64,000 nucleotides of DNA from Pleurodeles waltl (lineage: Eukaryota; Chordata; Amphibia; Caudata; Salamandridae), in assembly GCF_031143425.1 (NCBI RefSeq), contig NC_090447.1, forward strand, positions 852,160,760-852,224,759, read 5' to 3'. Made by a program: the position numbers and the translations under genes. Position 1 is the stretch's first letter. Every line of letters starts with the position of its first letter. A model generated the notes under the pieces. The model was not told the DNA's origin. It saw only the letters and a list, made by a program, of their open reading frames with translations, and did no database searches. Below, piece by piece: positions 42,873 through 55,347 of the stretch.

Positions 42873-44105
42873 ATGTGCTGTCACCATCTACTTTTTGGTT
42901 TATACCTAGGACAGGGACAATAGTTCTGTGGCTACACTTTGGGCATGCTTCGGGCACACCTTCAGGTCACAGGCCAGGCTCAGGACCTTGTGCAGTCAGG
43001 GACAGGCCTAGATCTCAGCACACACCCTTATATTAGAGTGACCCAAAGAGCAAACTAAGTGTCCGGATAACATATATTCATGCAGTGGTCAGGGCAGGGC
43101 AACATACTCGTATACTTTTCGAGGGGACCTTTTCTGTTCCAAGAGTGATTTGGTAAAATCCACCTCAGGGGTGCAATATGTTTCACACACCAATCTACTC
43201 CCTCAAAGGCATGCATAGAGTATAAGAGGCACATATTGGAGTGCATCCCTCGTTCAAAGATGTGTTTTGAAATTTGCACCTTACAGATTTACAATTCGTC
43301 CATGATAGGTTCTGAAAAGTCACAGAGCTAACTAAAGCAGTAGAAGCTACAATACAGGCACTAGACAGAAATAGTGGAGGGGTTGGGTGGCGTGGAGGAG
43401 AGGGGTGGAAGAAAATGTGATAATTAAAAAAATAAAACTTACCTTTATGGCCGCGCCATGCCGATCCAGTCTCCGTAGTAGGAACAGGCTCCCAGCCTGC
43501 CCTGTGTCCAATCCTAACGCTGCTTCTATGCTGCTGGCAGCATGAAACCAGCTTTAGGATTGGACGGAGCGCACAGCCAGGGCATTCCAAGGCAGAGTGA
43601 AAGTCTGTGACTGCTGTCTCCAACCCAGCAATGCTGTGCCTGCGTTGCTGAGTTGGAGAGAGGGCAGTGCACATGTGTGTTTGCCCGGACTGAGACGGCG
43701 GCCAAACATACATGCACAATGAGGGGGAGTGGTGTGCACTCACGCTTTGTGCTCATAACAGCCCCAAGGTTCTGCCACTCTTACAAGAAAATTATCATAG
43801 ATGTAGTTTATTATTGTTTTCTTGTAAAAAGTTTGCAGCTGCTGCTGCTGGAGGAGGAGCAACGATCCTCTGCCATAGCAGAGCATTGCCCCTGGAAAGA
43901 TACCCTGGTTGCTTTCTAGTCCCTGTAATTCTCATTCATGAAATGCATGAGAGGTGGAATAGTTTTAAATTGCCACCCCCATTTTAGAAGTGGACATGTA
44001 AATCCAAGCACTAATGCATAAGGACCCATTAAGGCCGAGGCATGGGAGCGAGATGGCAGGGGAATGGGAGTCTGATATACCTATGTGGCTCAGAGGCGCC
44101 AATCC
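42873..44105. other. Unassigned non-coding DNA
   Basis: About 1.2 kb; no gene. Short - frames near 43195-43756 show no recognisable domain. Confidence 0.6.
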
Positions 44106-44115
44106 TATATATATG

Positions 44116-44152
<37 letters not shown>

Positions 44153-44163
44153 CTATATATATA
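44106..44163. repeat. TA dinucleotide microsatellite
   Basis: About 58 bp of (TA)n with a few G/C interruptions. Confidence 0.95.
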
Positions 44164-44715
44164 TTGGTGCAGTTTGACGTTTTAACTGTTTACCATTCCA
44201 AGATGGTGAAATCCTTTCCAATACATCACATCCTGCATGGCACTTTAAAAGAAGGATCCATTTTATGCCCAGTTGCATCGCAATTGTATTTGCTAGATTG
44301 CTCACTGATTGAACTCTGTGGACTACCCAGTAACTGCCTTGTATCTTGTTGCTCTTCGCTTTGCTGCTTGGGCTGGACAGATGGAAGTTTTTTTCTGGTC
44401 TCCAGTTATTTCTCTTCCTGCTGAATATTGTTTTCTGGAGTGGTTCTAGGCTCCCAGTTTAATCTGGCACCAGGGTTTATGTCCAGAAATAGTAGGTGGT
44501 TCGATGCATGAAGAAGACCCAACACCCGGCACCAAGAAGGCCTGCTATTGACAATACTGAAAGAAGTGTCTGCAAATGAGTCTGGAAATCACTCAAGACT
44601 AAACTCCTGTATTCTTGACCAACTATATGGTTACATGAACTTAGAACTGTGACATAGAGGTAGACCGGGAGGTAGAGGTCTTTCTAATACATTTTTACTT
44701 TGTAGGCCTTCATGC
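44164..44715. other. Unassigned DNA left of the Gmr1-like element
   Basis: About 550 bp, no feature recognised. The five bases before the LTR are CATGC. The matching target duplication would be beyond the window. Confidence 0.6.
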
Positions 44716-47680
44716 TGTAGGAGGCTGGCCTGATTTGTAGTGGGTTCCTTTGGTACTTACACCTTATACCAGGTTCAGTTATCCCTTATTAGTGAAATGT
44801 AGTAGTGTTCTAGCAGCTTAGGCTGATAGAGGTAGCTATAGCAGAGCAGCTTAGGCTGAAGTAGGAGACATGCAAAGCTCCTGCAATACCACTTACAGTT
44901 ACACAGTACTTAAACACAAGTAAAGACAATACACAGTGTTACCAAAAATAAAGGTATTTATTTGGGTGACACAGTGCCAAAAATATCTTAGAGACAATAC
45001 TCCTTCTGGAGGTGTTATACACAATATATACACTAGACACCAAAATTAGACAAGTAAATAGTCATGGAACAATGCAAACAATAGGAAATGCTCTAGAATG
45101 CAATGGAAGAAAATAGGTCTAACAGCAACACAAACCATATACTAAGAAAGTGGAATGCAAATCACAATTTCCCCCTAGACAAGTGTAGTGTGTGCAGAAT
45201 CACTGTGAGAGTAATAATACAGTAAAGGTAAGTAAATTACCCCACCCCAAAGCCCAGTAAAGCAGGAGTAAAGTACTGCAAGTTTCCTTAGGACACCGTA
45301 CACCTCATGATTGGGATTTTGCAGCAGCCAACCAAGTCTGCAAAGAACACCTGCTGGATTCCTGGACCTGAAGACCGGCAAAGGAAGGGGTCCAAGTCCA
45401 GAAGTCGAAAGAAGTTCCAGGAAGGACAGGAACCCCTGCCAACCCAGAAGAGGATGCAAAAGAAGAGTCCATGGTTAGTCAAAGACTGCAGAAATGCACC
45501 CTAGGAAGATGCCACTGGGTTCCTGTGTGATGCAAAAGATGTCCCACGGTGAGAAGATCGTTGCATATGTGATTTCTTGTTCAAAGTCACTAACAAGCCT
45601 TGGCTACGACAAAATTTCGTTTTGCATCAAAATGGCACTGGATGGACCAAGGAGGGACCTGGGGGTCTCAACTCTGTGTGAGAAGGAAGAGGGGGCTCTC
45701 AGCACTTTAGAGAGCCCTCAGGATGCCAGCCAGCACCCACAGGAGTCACAGGATCTGGGGACAAAAGAGGTGCAAAACTCAGTTGACGCAGCACAACAAA
45801 AGAAGGTCCCACGCCGCTGGAGAACACCTCAGTGAGTTGAGCATCACAGGATGGAGTTCAGGAGACCTGGGACAGGCTGTGCACGAAGGAATTTTGCAAA
45901 GAGCGCACTGAGGCCTCAGGAGGTGAAGAAGGCACATTACACAGGGGTACCATCACTCTCAGGGAAGGCAAGGTCTTACCTCCTCCAAATTGCATGAGCA
46001 GGACCTCAGGACAGTCTATGTCGATGATGTTCACCCTCTGTGTCCTTAGGAGCACGCTCACCACTGTGAGAGGAGTCCCAGGGTACCAGTCGTCGTCTTG
46101 GAAGGTGCCTGCTTGGAGCAGGGGAGAGACTCTGTCACTCCACAGGAGATTTCTTTGGTCCTTCTGGTGTAGAATGAAGACACAGAATCCCCAAAGCGTG
46201 CACACTGTGGAAACTGTTGCAGTTGCTGACTTGGAGCTGAGATTGCTGAAGAAAAGTGTCTCTTGTAGATACTTTGTTGTAGTTACAGCGTTTCTTGAGC
46301 ACGGTGCGGTTGATTCGAGGTCAGAAGAGTCTGAAGTTGTGGCAGAGGATTCTTGAAGGACACTTGCAAGCAGAATCTGAAGAAAACCCACAGGAGAGAC
46401 CCTAAATAGCCCTGAGAGGGGGATTGGCTACCTTATCAGATAAGGACCTATCAGGAGGGGTCTCTGATGTCACCTGCTGGCACTGGCCACCCAGAGGCCT
46501 CCAGAGTGCCCCCACACCTTTCAAAGCAAGATGGCTCTAGTCTGGGACACACTGGAGGAGCTCTGGGTACCACCCCTGGGGTGGTGATGGACAGGGGAGT
46601 GGTCACTCCCTTTTCCTTTGTCCAGTTTCGCACCAGAGCAGGGGAGAAGGGGTCCCTGAACTGGTGCAGACTGGTGTCTGCAAGGAGGGCACCATTTGTG
46701 CCCTTCAAAGCATTTTACAGAGCCTGGGGGAGGCTACCCCTCCCAGCCTGTAACACCTATTTCCATAGGGAGAGGGTGTAACAACCTGCTCTCAGAGAAA
46801 ATGCTTTGTTCTGCCTTCCTGGGACTGGGCTGCCCAGACCCCAGGAGGGCAGAACCCTGTCTGTGAGGTGGCAGCAGCTGTAGCTGCAGTGCAAGCCTCA
46901 GAGAGCTGGTTTGGCAGTAATGGTGGTCCATGATGGAGCCCCCAGCATGCATGGAATTGGCTCCCCAATACCAGATTTGGAATGGGAGGACAATTCCATG
47001 ATCTTAGACATGGGGCCGTATTCGGAGTTACCACTGTGAAGCTACTTATAGGTATTGACCTATATATAGTGCACGCGTGTAATGGTGTCCCCGCACTCAC
47101 AAAGTCCGGGGAAATGGCCCTGAACTATGTGGGAGCACCTTTGCTAGTGCACGGGTGCCCTCACACTCAGTAACTTTGCACCTAACCTTCAGCAAGTGAA
47201 GGTTAGACATATAGGTGACTTATAAGTTACTTAAGTGCAGTGAAATGGCTGTGAAATAACATGTGCGTTATTTCACGCAGGCTGCAATGGCAGGCCTGTG
47301 CAAGGGTTTGTCTGAGCTCCCTATGGGTGGAAAAAGAAATGCTGCAGCCCATATGGATCTCCTGAAACCCCAATGCCCTGGGTACCTAGGTACCATATAC
47401 TAGGGACTAATAAAGGGTGGTCCAGTATGCCAATTGAAATTGGTAAATGAAGTCACTGGCCTACAATGACAAATTTAAAAGCAGAGAGAGCATAAGCACG
47501 GAGGTTCTGGTTAGCAGAGCCTCAGTGACACAGTTAGGCACTACACAGGCATACACGTTAGGCCATAAATTATGAGCACTGGGGTCCTGACCAGCAGGAT
47601 CCAAGTGAGACAGGCAAAAACATACTGACATACAGGTAAATATGGGGGTAACATGCCAAGTAAGATGGTACTGTCCTACA
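44716..47680 (-). repeat. 3' LTR of the Gmr1-like element
   Basis: 2965 bp, begins TGTAGGAGGCTGGCC and ends TGGTACTGTCCTACA on +. It is the full-length member of the pair and shows the uninterrupted state at the site where the other LTR carries the MITE (near 44935) and at the site where the LTR at 63148 begins (near 47358). Frames inside it, such as 45858-46391, are not genes. Confidence 0.9.
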
Positions 47681-47694
47681 TAACCCCCCTCAAA
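47681..47694 (-). promoter_or_regulatory. Polypurine tract
   Basis: On - the sequence just before the 3' LTR reads TTTGAGGGGGGTTA, a purine-rich primer site for plus-strand synthesis. It directly abuts the LTR. Confidence 0.75.
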
Positions 47695-47748
47695 TGAGGG
47701 ACAATAAGGCTAACCTTGCCCGGATGAGTTTTCATTGTCTAAGTGGAA

Positions 47749-49045
47749 CTATCTAGAGAGTCCATCTGCATTGGAGTGGGTACTCCCAGGTCTATGTTCC
47801 ACTGTATAGTCCATTCCCTGTAGGGAGATGGACCACCTCAACAATTTAGGGTTTTCACCTTTCATTTGTTTAACCCATAATAAAGTTTTGTGGTCTGTCT
47901 GAACAATGAAGTGAGTACCAAACAAGTAGGGTCTCAGCGTCTTCAGTGCCCAGACCACAGCAAAGGCCTCCCTCCCTATGGCAGACCAATGCTTTTCTCT
48001 AGGGGTCAACCTCCTGCTAATAAAAGCAACAGGTTGATTCTGGCCCTCTTAGTTAAGTTGTGATAGTACAGCCCCTACCCCTAATTCAGAAGCATCTGTT
48101 TGGACAATTAATTTTTTGGTGTAGTTTGGGCTCGTTAAGACAGGTGCAGAGCAAATTGCCTGCTTAAGCTTCTCAAAAGCTTTTTGACAGCTAGCTGTCC
48201 ACAATACCTTTTTAGGGATTTTCTTACTGGTGAGGTCATTAAGAGGGGCTGCAATGGAGCCACAATTCTTAATGAACCTCCTGTAATACCCACTGAGACC
48301 TAAGAAGGCTATGACCTGGGTCTAAGTTGTAGGGGGAGCCCAGTCCATAATGGTCTGAACCTTCCCCTGAAGTGGTGCAATCTGTTCCCTACCTACCAGG
48401 TGGCCCAGAAAAAACCACTTTCCCCTGCCCTATCTGACACTTTGAAGCCTTGATAGTTAGGCCTGCCTTTAGCAGGGCCTCCAAAACTTTCCAGAGGTGG
48501 ACCAGGTGTCCATCCCAGGTGGAGCTAAAGACAGCAATATCGTCTAAATATGCTGCACTAAAAGCTTCCAAACCTTGTAGGACTTTATTCACCAACCTCT
48601 GAAAAGTGCCAGGTGCATTTTGAAAACCGAAGGGCATCACTGTGAAGTGATAATGCCCTCCTATGGTAGAAAATGCAGTTTTTCCATTAGTATCTTCTGA
48701 CATTTTGATCTGCCAATACCCTGCAGTCAAGTCAAAAGTGCTTAGATACTTGGCAGATGGCAGTGTATCTATTAGCTCATCTGCCCTGGGTATAGGTTGA
48801 GCATCTGTTTTTGTTACAGTATTGAGACCTCTATAGTCCACACAAAACCGCATTTCTCTCTTTCCTTCTTTGCTATGTGGTTTGGGGACAAGCACCACTG
48901 GGCTGGCCCAGGGACTATCTGAAGGCTAAATAACTCCAAGGTCTAACATTTTCTGAACCTCTGCTTTTATGCAATCTCTGACATGGTCAGGTTGCCTGTA
49001 AATTTTACTTTATACAGGTGAACTGTCTCCAGTGTCAATTGCATG
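47749..49045 (-). pseudogene. Gmr1-like reverse transcriptase and RNase H
   Basis: The frame 48898-48389 holds the core RT: MRFCVDYRGLN, LSTFDLTAGYWQI with the first catalytic Asp, FGFQNAPGTFQRL, and AAYLDDIAVFS with both Asp of YLDD (residues 117-120 of this frame). The C-terminal part reads in other frames (LGLSGYYRRFI, APVLTSP, IVQTDASELG). The frame 48009-47749 covers the end of RNase H (REAFAVVWALKTLRPYLFG, FIVQTDHKTL, HSNADGLSR). At least three frameshifts or stops, including one in the RNase H start near 48050. The catalytic residues are otherwise kept. Confidence 0.9.
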
Positions 49046-49776
49046 TTAAAACCAAGTATTTGTACCAGGTGTGAGGGAGAAGAGTTCAGAAAACTGATCA
49101 AGGAGATTTTTACAGTCTTTCTTCTGCTCAGCAGTAAGGCAGTCTGGCAGAACCACTCCCTCCACTAAACCATCAGCTTCAGTGGTGGAGAAGAGATCAG
49201 GGAGAGGGTCACTCTCTTCTTCCTGTCCCTCATCTGTAGCCATCAGCAGGGTCAAGTCAGCCCTGTCATAGTAAGGCTTTAGGCGATTGACATGAAGCAC
49301 CCTAAGGGGACTTCTGGCAGTGCCCAGGTCCTCCAAGTAGGTGACCTCACCTTTTTTCTTTACAATTAGATGGGGTCCACTCCATTTGTCCTGTAGTGTT
49401 CTTGGGGCCACAGGCTCCAATACCCACACTTTCTGTCCTGGGTGGTACTTTGTCAGGACAGCCTTCTGGTCAAACCATTGCTTTTGGAGCTCTTGGCTGG
49501 CCTGAAGGTTTTTGCTGGGCTTTTTCATGCACTCAGCCATTCTACTTCTCAGGCCAAGTACATAGTCAAAAATGTCCTGTTTTGGAGCTTTTAAATTTAA
49601 TGGTTGTCCCCAACCCTCCTTAAAAAGAGCAGGTGGGTCCCCTAACAGAGTGGCCAAATAGGAGTTCAAAGGGGCTGTAACCCACTCCTTTTTGGGGTAC
49701 TTCCCTGTAGGAGAAAAGGAGGCATTGTAGAAGGACATCCCACCTCCTTCTGAGTTTTTCAGAGAGTTCCATAATC
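49046..49776 (-). pseudogene. Gmr1-like integrase C-terminal part
   Basis: Sequence after the solo LTR continues the integrase (MIMELSEKLRRRWDVLL in one frame, then the frame from 49738). It contains the helical region RMAECMKKPSKNLQASQELQ, the KYHPGQKVWVLEP strand and a GPY/F-type module WSGPHLIVKKKGEVTYLE ending in HVNRLKPYY. The linker to RT follows (CLTAEQKKDCKNLLDQFSEL). The integrase C-terminus sits before the RT, which fixes the Gmr1-like gene order. Frameshifts near 49740 and 49046. Confidence 0.85.
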
Positions 49777-49781
49777 ATACC
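49777..49781. repeat. Target-site duplication of LTR-2, left
   Basis: ATACC, identical to 52463-52467 on the other side of the solo LTR. Confidence 0.95.
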
Positions 49782-52462
49782 TGGAGGAAAATGGCTCCCT
49801 GTTGCAGTTACCCCCCACTTTTTGCCTGATACTGATGCTGACTTGACTGAGAAGTGTGCTAGGACCCTGCTAACCAGGCCCCAGCACCAGTGTTTTTTTC
49901 ACTAAAAATGTACCATTGTTTCCACAATTGGCACACCCCTGGCACATAGATAAGTCCCTTGTAAAAGGGACCAGTGGTACCAAGGGCCCTGTGACCAGGG
50001 ACGGTCTCTAAGGGCTGCAGCATGTGTTGTGCCACCCTTAGGGACCCCTGACCTAGCACATGTACACTGCCATTGCAGATTGTGTGTGTTGGTGGGGAGA
50101 AAAAAGCAAAGTCGACACGGCATCCCCCTCAGGATGCCATGCACACACATTACTGCCTGTGGCATAGGTAAGTCACCCCTCTAGCAGGCCATACAGGCCT
50201 AAGTCAGGGTGTACTATACCACAGGTGAGGGCATAGCTGCATGAGCAATGTGCCCCTACAGTGTCTAAGTTAATTCTTAGACATTGTAAGTACAATGTGG
50301 CCATATTAAGTATATGGTCTGGGAGTTTGTCAAAAACGAACTCCACAGCTCCATAATGGCTACACTGAATACTGGGAAGTTTGGTATCAAACTTCTCAGT
50401 ATAATAAACCCACACTGATGCCAGTGTTGGATTTATTTAAAAATGCACACAGAGGGCATCTTAGAGATGCCCTCTGTATTTTACCCAATCCTTCAGTGCA
50501 GGACTGACTGGTCTATGCCAGCCTGCTGCTGAGAGACGAGTTTCTGACCCCCTGGGTGAGAGCCTTTGTGCTCTCTGAGGCCAGAAACATAGCCTGCACT
50601 GGGTGGAGACGCTTAACACCTCCCCCCTGCAGGAACTGTAACAGCTAGCAGTGGGCATCAAAGGCTCAAGCATTGTGTTACAATGCCCCAGGGCACTCCA
50701 GCTAGTGGAGATGCCCGCCCCCTGGACACAGCACCCACTTTTGGCGGCAATTCCAGGGGAGATAATGAGAAAAACAAGGAGGAGTCTCCCACCAGTCAGG
50801 ACAGCCCCTAAGGTGTCCTGAGCTGAGGTGACCCCTGCCTTTAGAAATCCTCCATTTTGGTTTTGGAGGATTCCCCCAATAGGATTAGGGATGTGCCCCC
50901 CTCCCCTCAGGGAGCAGGCACAAAGAGGGTGTAGCCACCCTCCAGGACAGTAGCCATTGGCTACTGCCCTCCCAGACCTAAACACACCCCTAAATTTAGT
51001 ATTTATGGGTGACCCAGAACCTAGGAAACTAGATTCCTGCAACCTGAAGAAACAAGAAGGACTGCTGACCTACAAGCCTGCAGAGAAGGAGGAAGACGAC
51101 AACTGCTTTGGCCCCAGCCCTACCGGCCTGTCTCCAACTTCGAAAACCTGCTCTAGCGACGCATCCAACAGGGTCCAGCGACCTCTGAAGCCTCAGAGGA
51201 CTGCCCTGGACTAAAGGACCAAGAAACTCTTGTGAACAGCGGCCCCGTTCAAAACCAGCCACTTCTTTGCAACAAAGAAGCAACTTTCAAAGACTGCACT
51301 TTTCCCGCCGGAAGCGTGAGACTTCACACTCTGCACCCGACGCACCCGGCTCGAGACCCAGAGAACAAACACCTCAGGGAGGACTCCCCGGTGACTGCAA
51401 GCCCGTGAGTAACCAGAGACGAACCCCCTGAGCCCCCACAGAGACGCCTGCAGAGAGAATCCAGAGGCTCCTCCTGACCGCGACTGCCTGTAACAAGGAA
51501 CCAGACACCTGGAACCAACACTGCACCCGCAGCCCCCAGGACCTGAAGGAACCGAACTTCAACGCAGGAGTGACCCCCAGGTGACCCTCTGCCTAGCCCA
51601 GGTGGTGGCTGTCCCGAGAAGCCCCCCTGTGCCTGCCTGCACCGCTAGAATGACCCCCGGGTACCTCCATTGTTTCCTACCTGAAACCCCACGCCTAATT
51701 TGCACACTGCACCCGGCCGCCCCTGTGCCTCTAAGGATGTGTTTTGTGTGCCTACTTGTGTCCCCCCCAGTGCTCTACAAAACCCCCCTGGTCTGCCCCC
51801 TGAGGACGCAGGTACTTACCTGCTGTCAGATTGGAACCGGAGCACCCCTGTTCTCCATAGGTGCCTATGTGTTTTGGGCACCTCTTTGACCTCTGCACCT
51901 GACCGGCCCTGAGCTGCTGGTGTAGTAACTTTGGGGTTGCCTTGAACCCCCAACGGTGGGCTGCCTATGCCCCAGGACTGAGTCTTGTAAGTGTTTTAGG
52001 TACCTCCTAATCTAACCTTTACTTACCTCCCTAGGAAATGTTGATTTTTGCGCTGTGTCCACTTTGAAAATAGCTTATTGCCATTTTTAAAAAGACTGTA
52101 TATGATATTGCTTTCATTCAAAGTTCCTAAAGTATCTAAGTGAAGTACCTTACATTTAAAGTGTTAAATGTAAATCTGGAACCTGTGGTTCTTAAAATAA
52201 ACTAAGAAAATATATTTTTCAATATAAAAACCTATTGGCCTGGAGTAAGACTTTGAGTATGTCTTCCTGATTTATTGCCTGCGTGTGTACAACAAATGCT
52301 TAACACTACCCTCTGATAAGCCTACTGCTCGACCACACTACCACAAAATAGAGCATTAGAATTATCTACTTTTGCCACTATCTTACCTCTAAGGGGAACC
52401 CTTGGACTCTGTGCACACTATTTCTTACTTTGAAATAGTATATACAGAGCCAACTTCCTACA
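49782..52462 (+). mobile_element. Solo LTR, Gmr1/Gypsy-related (LTR-2)
   Basis: 2681 bp, TGGAGGAAAATGGC to CAACTTCCTACA, flanked by ATACC on both sides. It splits the integrase core from its C-terminus, so it is younger than the Gmr1-like element. It is homologous to LTR-1 at 9927-12475 (inverted). Start words (GTTACCCCCCAC, CTGCTAACCAGGCCCC) match the 5' start of the LTR at 63148, which sets the + orientation. A polyadenylation word AATAAA lies at 52196-52201. There is no internal region. The many open frames on both strands are not genes. Confidence 0.92.
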
Positions 52463-52467
52463 ATACC
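52463..52467. repeat. Target-site duplication of LTR-2, right
   Basis: ATACC; see 49777-49781. Confidence 0.95.
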
Positions 52468-53000
52468 TTTGAGAGTTTTATTAAACCTCTCAACCAGTCC
52501 ATTAGTTTGTGGATGATAAGGGGTGTTGAACTTGTATGTAACAACACACTCCTTCCACATGGCTTTTAGGTATGCAGACATGAAGTTACTACCTCTGTCT
52601 GACACCTCTTCCTTAGGGAAGCCCACTCTGGAAAAGATTCCCAGGAGGGCCTTTGCCACTATAGGAGCTGTAGTGGTCCTTAAGGGGATAGCTTCTGGGT
52701 ACCTTGTGGCATGGTACACCACCACAAGTATAAACATATTGACAGAAGCTGTTGGAGGGTCCAGGGGGGCAACAATATCAACCCCTACCCTTTCAAAGGG
52801 CACCCCAACCACTGGTAGTGGCATTAAGGGGGCATTTGGGCTGCCACCAGTCTTGCCACTGGCTTGGCAGGTGACACAGGAGCGACAAAACTCATTTGTG
52901 TCTTCTGACATATGGGCCAGTGAAAATGTAGAACAAGTCTGTCCCATGTTTTACTCTGGCCTAAATGCCCAGATAATGGGATGTCATGATCCAGAGTTAA
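52468..53000 (-). pseudogene. Gmr1-like integrase zinc-binding and catalytic core
   Basis: The frame 52947-52378 encodes the Cys pair of the H2C2 zinc finger (FCRSCVTCQ) and the DDE core: Asp57 in GVDIVAPL, Asp117 in VSDRGSNFM, Glu153 in LVERFNKTLK, giving the canonical D-x35-E spacing. The His pair is in the neighbouring frame upstream (HDIPLSGHLGQSKTW near 52940-53000). The last ~23 residues of the open frame are read from the inserted LTR-2. Apart from the frameshift and the LTR insertion, the catalytic core is well preserved. Confidence 0.9.
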
Positions 53001-53867
53001 GAGGAATTCCCTGTACTGAAGGGGGGTGACTAGTCTCCTGATAGCACCAGGTTTAGGGCCCCTTGCTTCAGTATAAAGGAGATTATTCTCCCAGTAAACT
53101 ATGTGTGTGTCAGTGACAGCACCATTTTGCTGCTTGACAGCTTGCTGTCTGAGGCCCTCCAATGTGGGACAGGTTTGCTGTGCCATACTCAGCTCTTCCC
53201 TGGCAGGCCCCCCTGCACCCAAAAGCTCAGCTGTATCAGCTTCCAGCTCTTCTGGTGTAGGTTCTGCACAGGGAGAGAATTCCTCTTCCTCAAAATGGGA
53301 ATCATCTGTGGAGGGAGGGATAGTGGACAAGGATTTGCCCTTCCTACCCCTAGTTTTTGGGTGCATTTGGTCGATTGTTCCAGGATCCAAGTTTACCTGT
53401 CCTCTTTGCTTCTTGGCCTGAGCCCTGGTAAGAGCAAAGCTATGCCCAGGAATGCCCAGCATTGATGCATGGGCCTTCAACTCCTCTTCAGCCCAAGTTG
53501 AAGTCTCCAAATCATTGCCTAGCAGACATTCTACAGGTAAATCGGTGGCTACCAAAACTTTCTTTGGACCAGTAACCCCCCAGTTGAGATTCTCAACAGC
53601 CATGGGGTGGCTTACAGTGTTGCTATGGGCTTCTGTCACTTGATACTGGTGATCAAGTAGGTGTTGCTCAGGGGCAACCAGTTTGTCCATCACCATGGTG
53701 ACACTGGCACCTGTGTCCCTGTAGGCCTCAACCTGAACACCATTAATCAGGGGTAGATGCTTGTACTTATCCATATTAAGGGGACAAGCAACTAAAGTGG
53801 TGAGGTCAATGCCACCATCAGAGACTAAAACAGCCTCAGTGATCTCCCTAACTAGACCAACCCCCAA
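53001..53867 (-). pseudogene. Gmr1-like protease and linker
   Basis: Frame from 53867: the retropepsin active-site loop YRDTGASVTMV (Asp51 present), later strand VECLLGNDLE. Then an acidic linker (EEEEFSPCAEPTPEELEAD) leads to the integrase zinc domain. The active-site Asp is kept, so the protease looks less decayed than its neighbours. It connects upstream to gag through frame changes near 53880. Confidence 0.85.
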
Positions 53868-54333
53868 CTACATTACCAATGGTGAGCCCAGCTACACCCT
53901 TTGACTGGCTATTAGTAGTGTTCTTCCCACCACCACTGCTATTACTAGGGGCACTAGTGGTTGCAGTTGGGGTTGTGGTGGTGGGAGTTTTGGTGTTTTT
54001 CTTTGGACAATGAGGATCAGTTGCCCAATGGCCTTTGGCTTTACACATTTAACACCAAGGTTTCTTATCTTTGTGAGATGAGTATTTGGGCCCACCACCC
54101 CCAGAGGATTTTTGTGGGCCTGATGAAGACTCTGATGATTTTTTATCTTTGTCCCCGCCCTTGTCATATGTCTTACCATCCTTCTTCTTGTCATCCTTGT
54201 CACCCCCTGTATGAGCTTTTCCACTCACCCTTGTTTTGACCCATTTGTCTGCCTTCTTTCCAATTCTTGGGTAGAGGTCAGATCTGAGTCCACAAGATAT
54301 TGATGCAACAAGTCAGGCACACAATTGTTCAAG
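53868..54333 (-). pseudogene. Gmr1-like gag C-terminal part (nucleocapsid)
   Basis: From the DIRS insertion downwards: VPDLLHQYLVDSDLTSTQEL (end of the capsid-like domain), a Lys/Asp/Ser-rich linker, then a zinc knuckle MCKAKGHWATDPHCPKKN whose first Cys lies two codons before, across an in-frame stop. A Thr/Ser-rich tail follows. Frames switch at least twice. It continues the capsid part at 58394-58874. Confidence 0.75.
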
Positions 54334-55170
54334 GTATTGTATTGTATTGTAATAGTATTTATATAGCGCTTACTACCCCTGATGAGGCGTTGAAGCGCTT
54401 TTCAGCGAGTAGCACGCTACTCCGGAACCCAACAAGAATTAGTGATGGGTTAGTATCGGGAAATATGAGTATGAGTACAGATTTAGTATTAGTATGAGTT
54501 AATTTGAGCCTCGGATATGAGAGTTTGTTACTTAGATTGACTGGAGTAATGGAGGGGTGGAGGAGGAAATAAATCCTGAAGTGTTAATTGGGAGTATATC
54601 CCTCATTTACTCATCCCAAAGGCTTGGGATGAGTAAATGGGGATGGAGGAGGGAAGAGTCTGTGGAAGGGTTAGCGAGATCATAGTAGCAGGGTGAGATA
54701 AATGAGGGAGAATTTAGTAGGGTTGTTTGGGAGGTCATGGTAGTAGAGTGAGGTTTGGTGAATTGGATGTGGATGCGGAGGGACGAGCTTAGGCAGAGTC
54801 ATTTAGGAGGTGAAAGTAGTAGAATTGATTTGGGATGAGTCAGAGTGGGAATGGAGGATAGTTTGATAGAGACATGACAGATGATGATGGGTAGATAAGT
54901 GTGATAAGATGAGAGCAGGGATTCATAGATATCTAGTATAAAAACCCACCCAGGAGCCATGCAATGACCCACGAACATGCCAAGCACAGAAACAACATAT
55001 ACACATAAATACATACACACATGAATACACACACATATGTACATACAATACATAATTAGAACCATGGGTAAATATACTTAGTCAAACAGGTTTAAAGAGT
55101 GTGTGTGTATTTTATGTACATAGTTTGCGTTGAAGTAGTGTTTATTTACATATATACAATTTCTAATTGC
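54334..55170. mobile_element. Unclassified repeat next to the DIRS element
   Basis: Begins with TATTGTATTGTATTGTAATA and then GTATTTATATAGCGCTTAC, followed by purine-rich GAGTATGAG... sequence and a CA-rich end with CATACACACATG. It lies between the resumed gag and the DIRS terminus. No coding capacity. It might be a SINE/LINE tail or a separate insertion; I cannot classify it. Confidence 0.5.
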
Positions 55171-55347
55171 AACTTAAGTGGCTACAGGCTCCCGGGGATG
55201 TGGGAGGGTGCATGTGAATCTGCAGCGTAACATGCCACGAACAGATGTACACTGGGTAAGTGACATTTTCCATTCGATGGCATGTGTAGCTGCAGATACA
55301 CATGCTGTGCATTGACTACAAAGCAGTAATCCTCCCAGAAGCGGTGG

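Noticed and set aside
45858..46391. 177-codon - open frame
   Set aside because: It lies within the 3' LTR of the Gmr1-like element; the corresponding right LTR has it broken into other frames.
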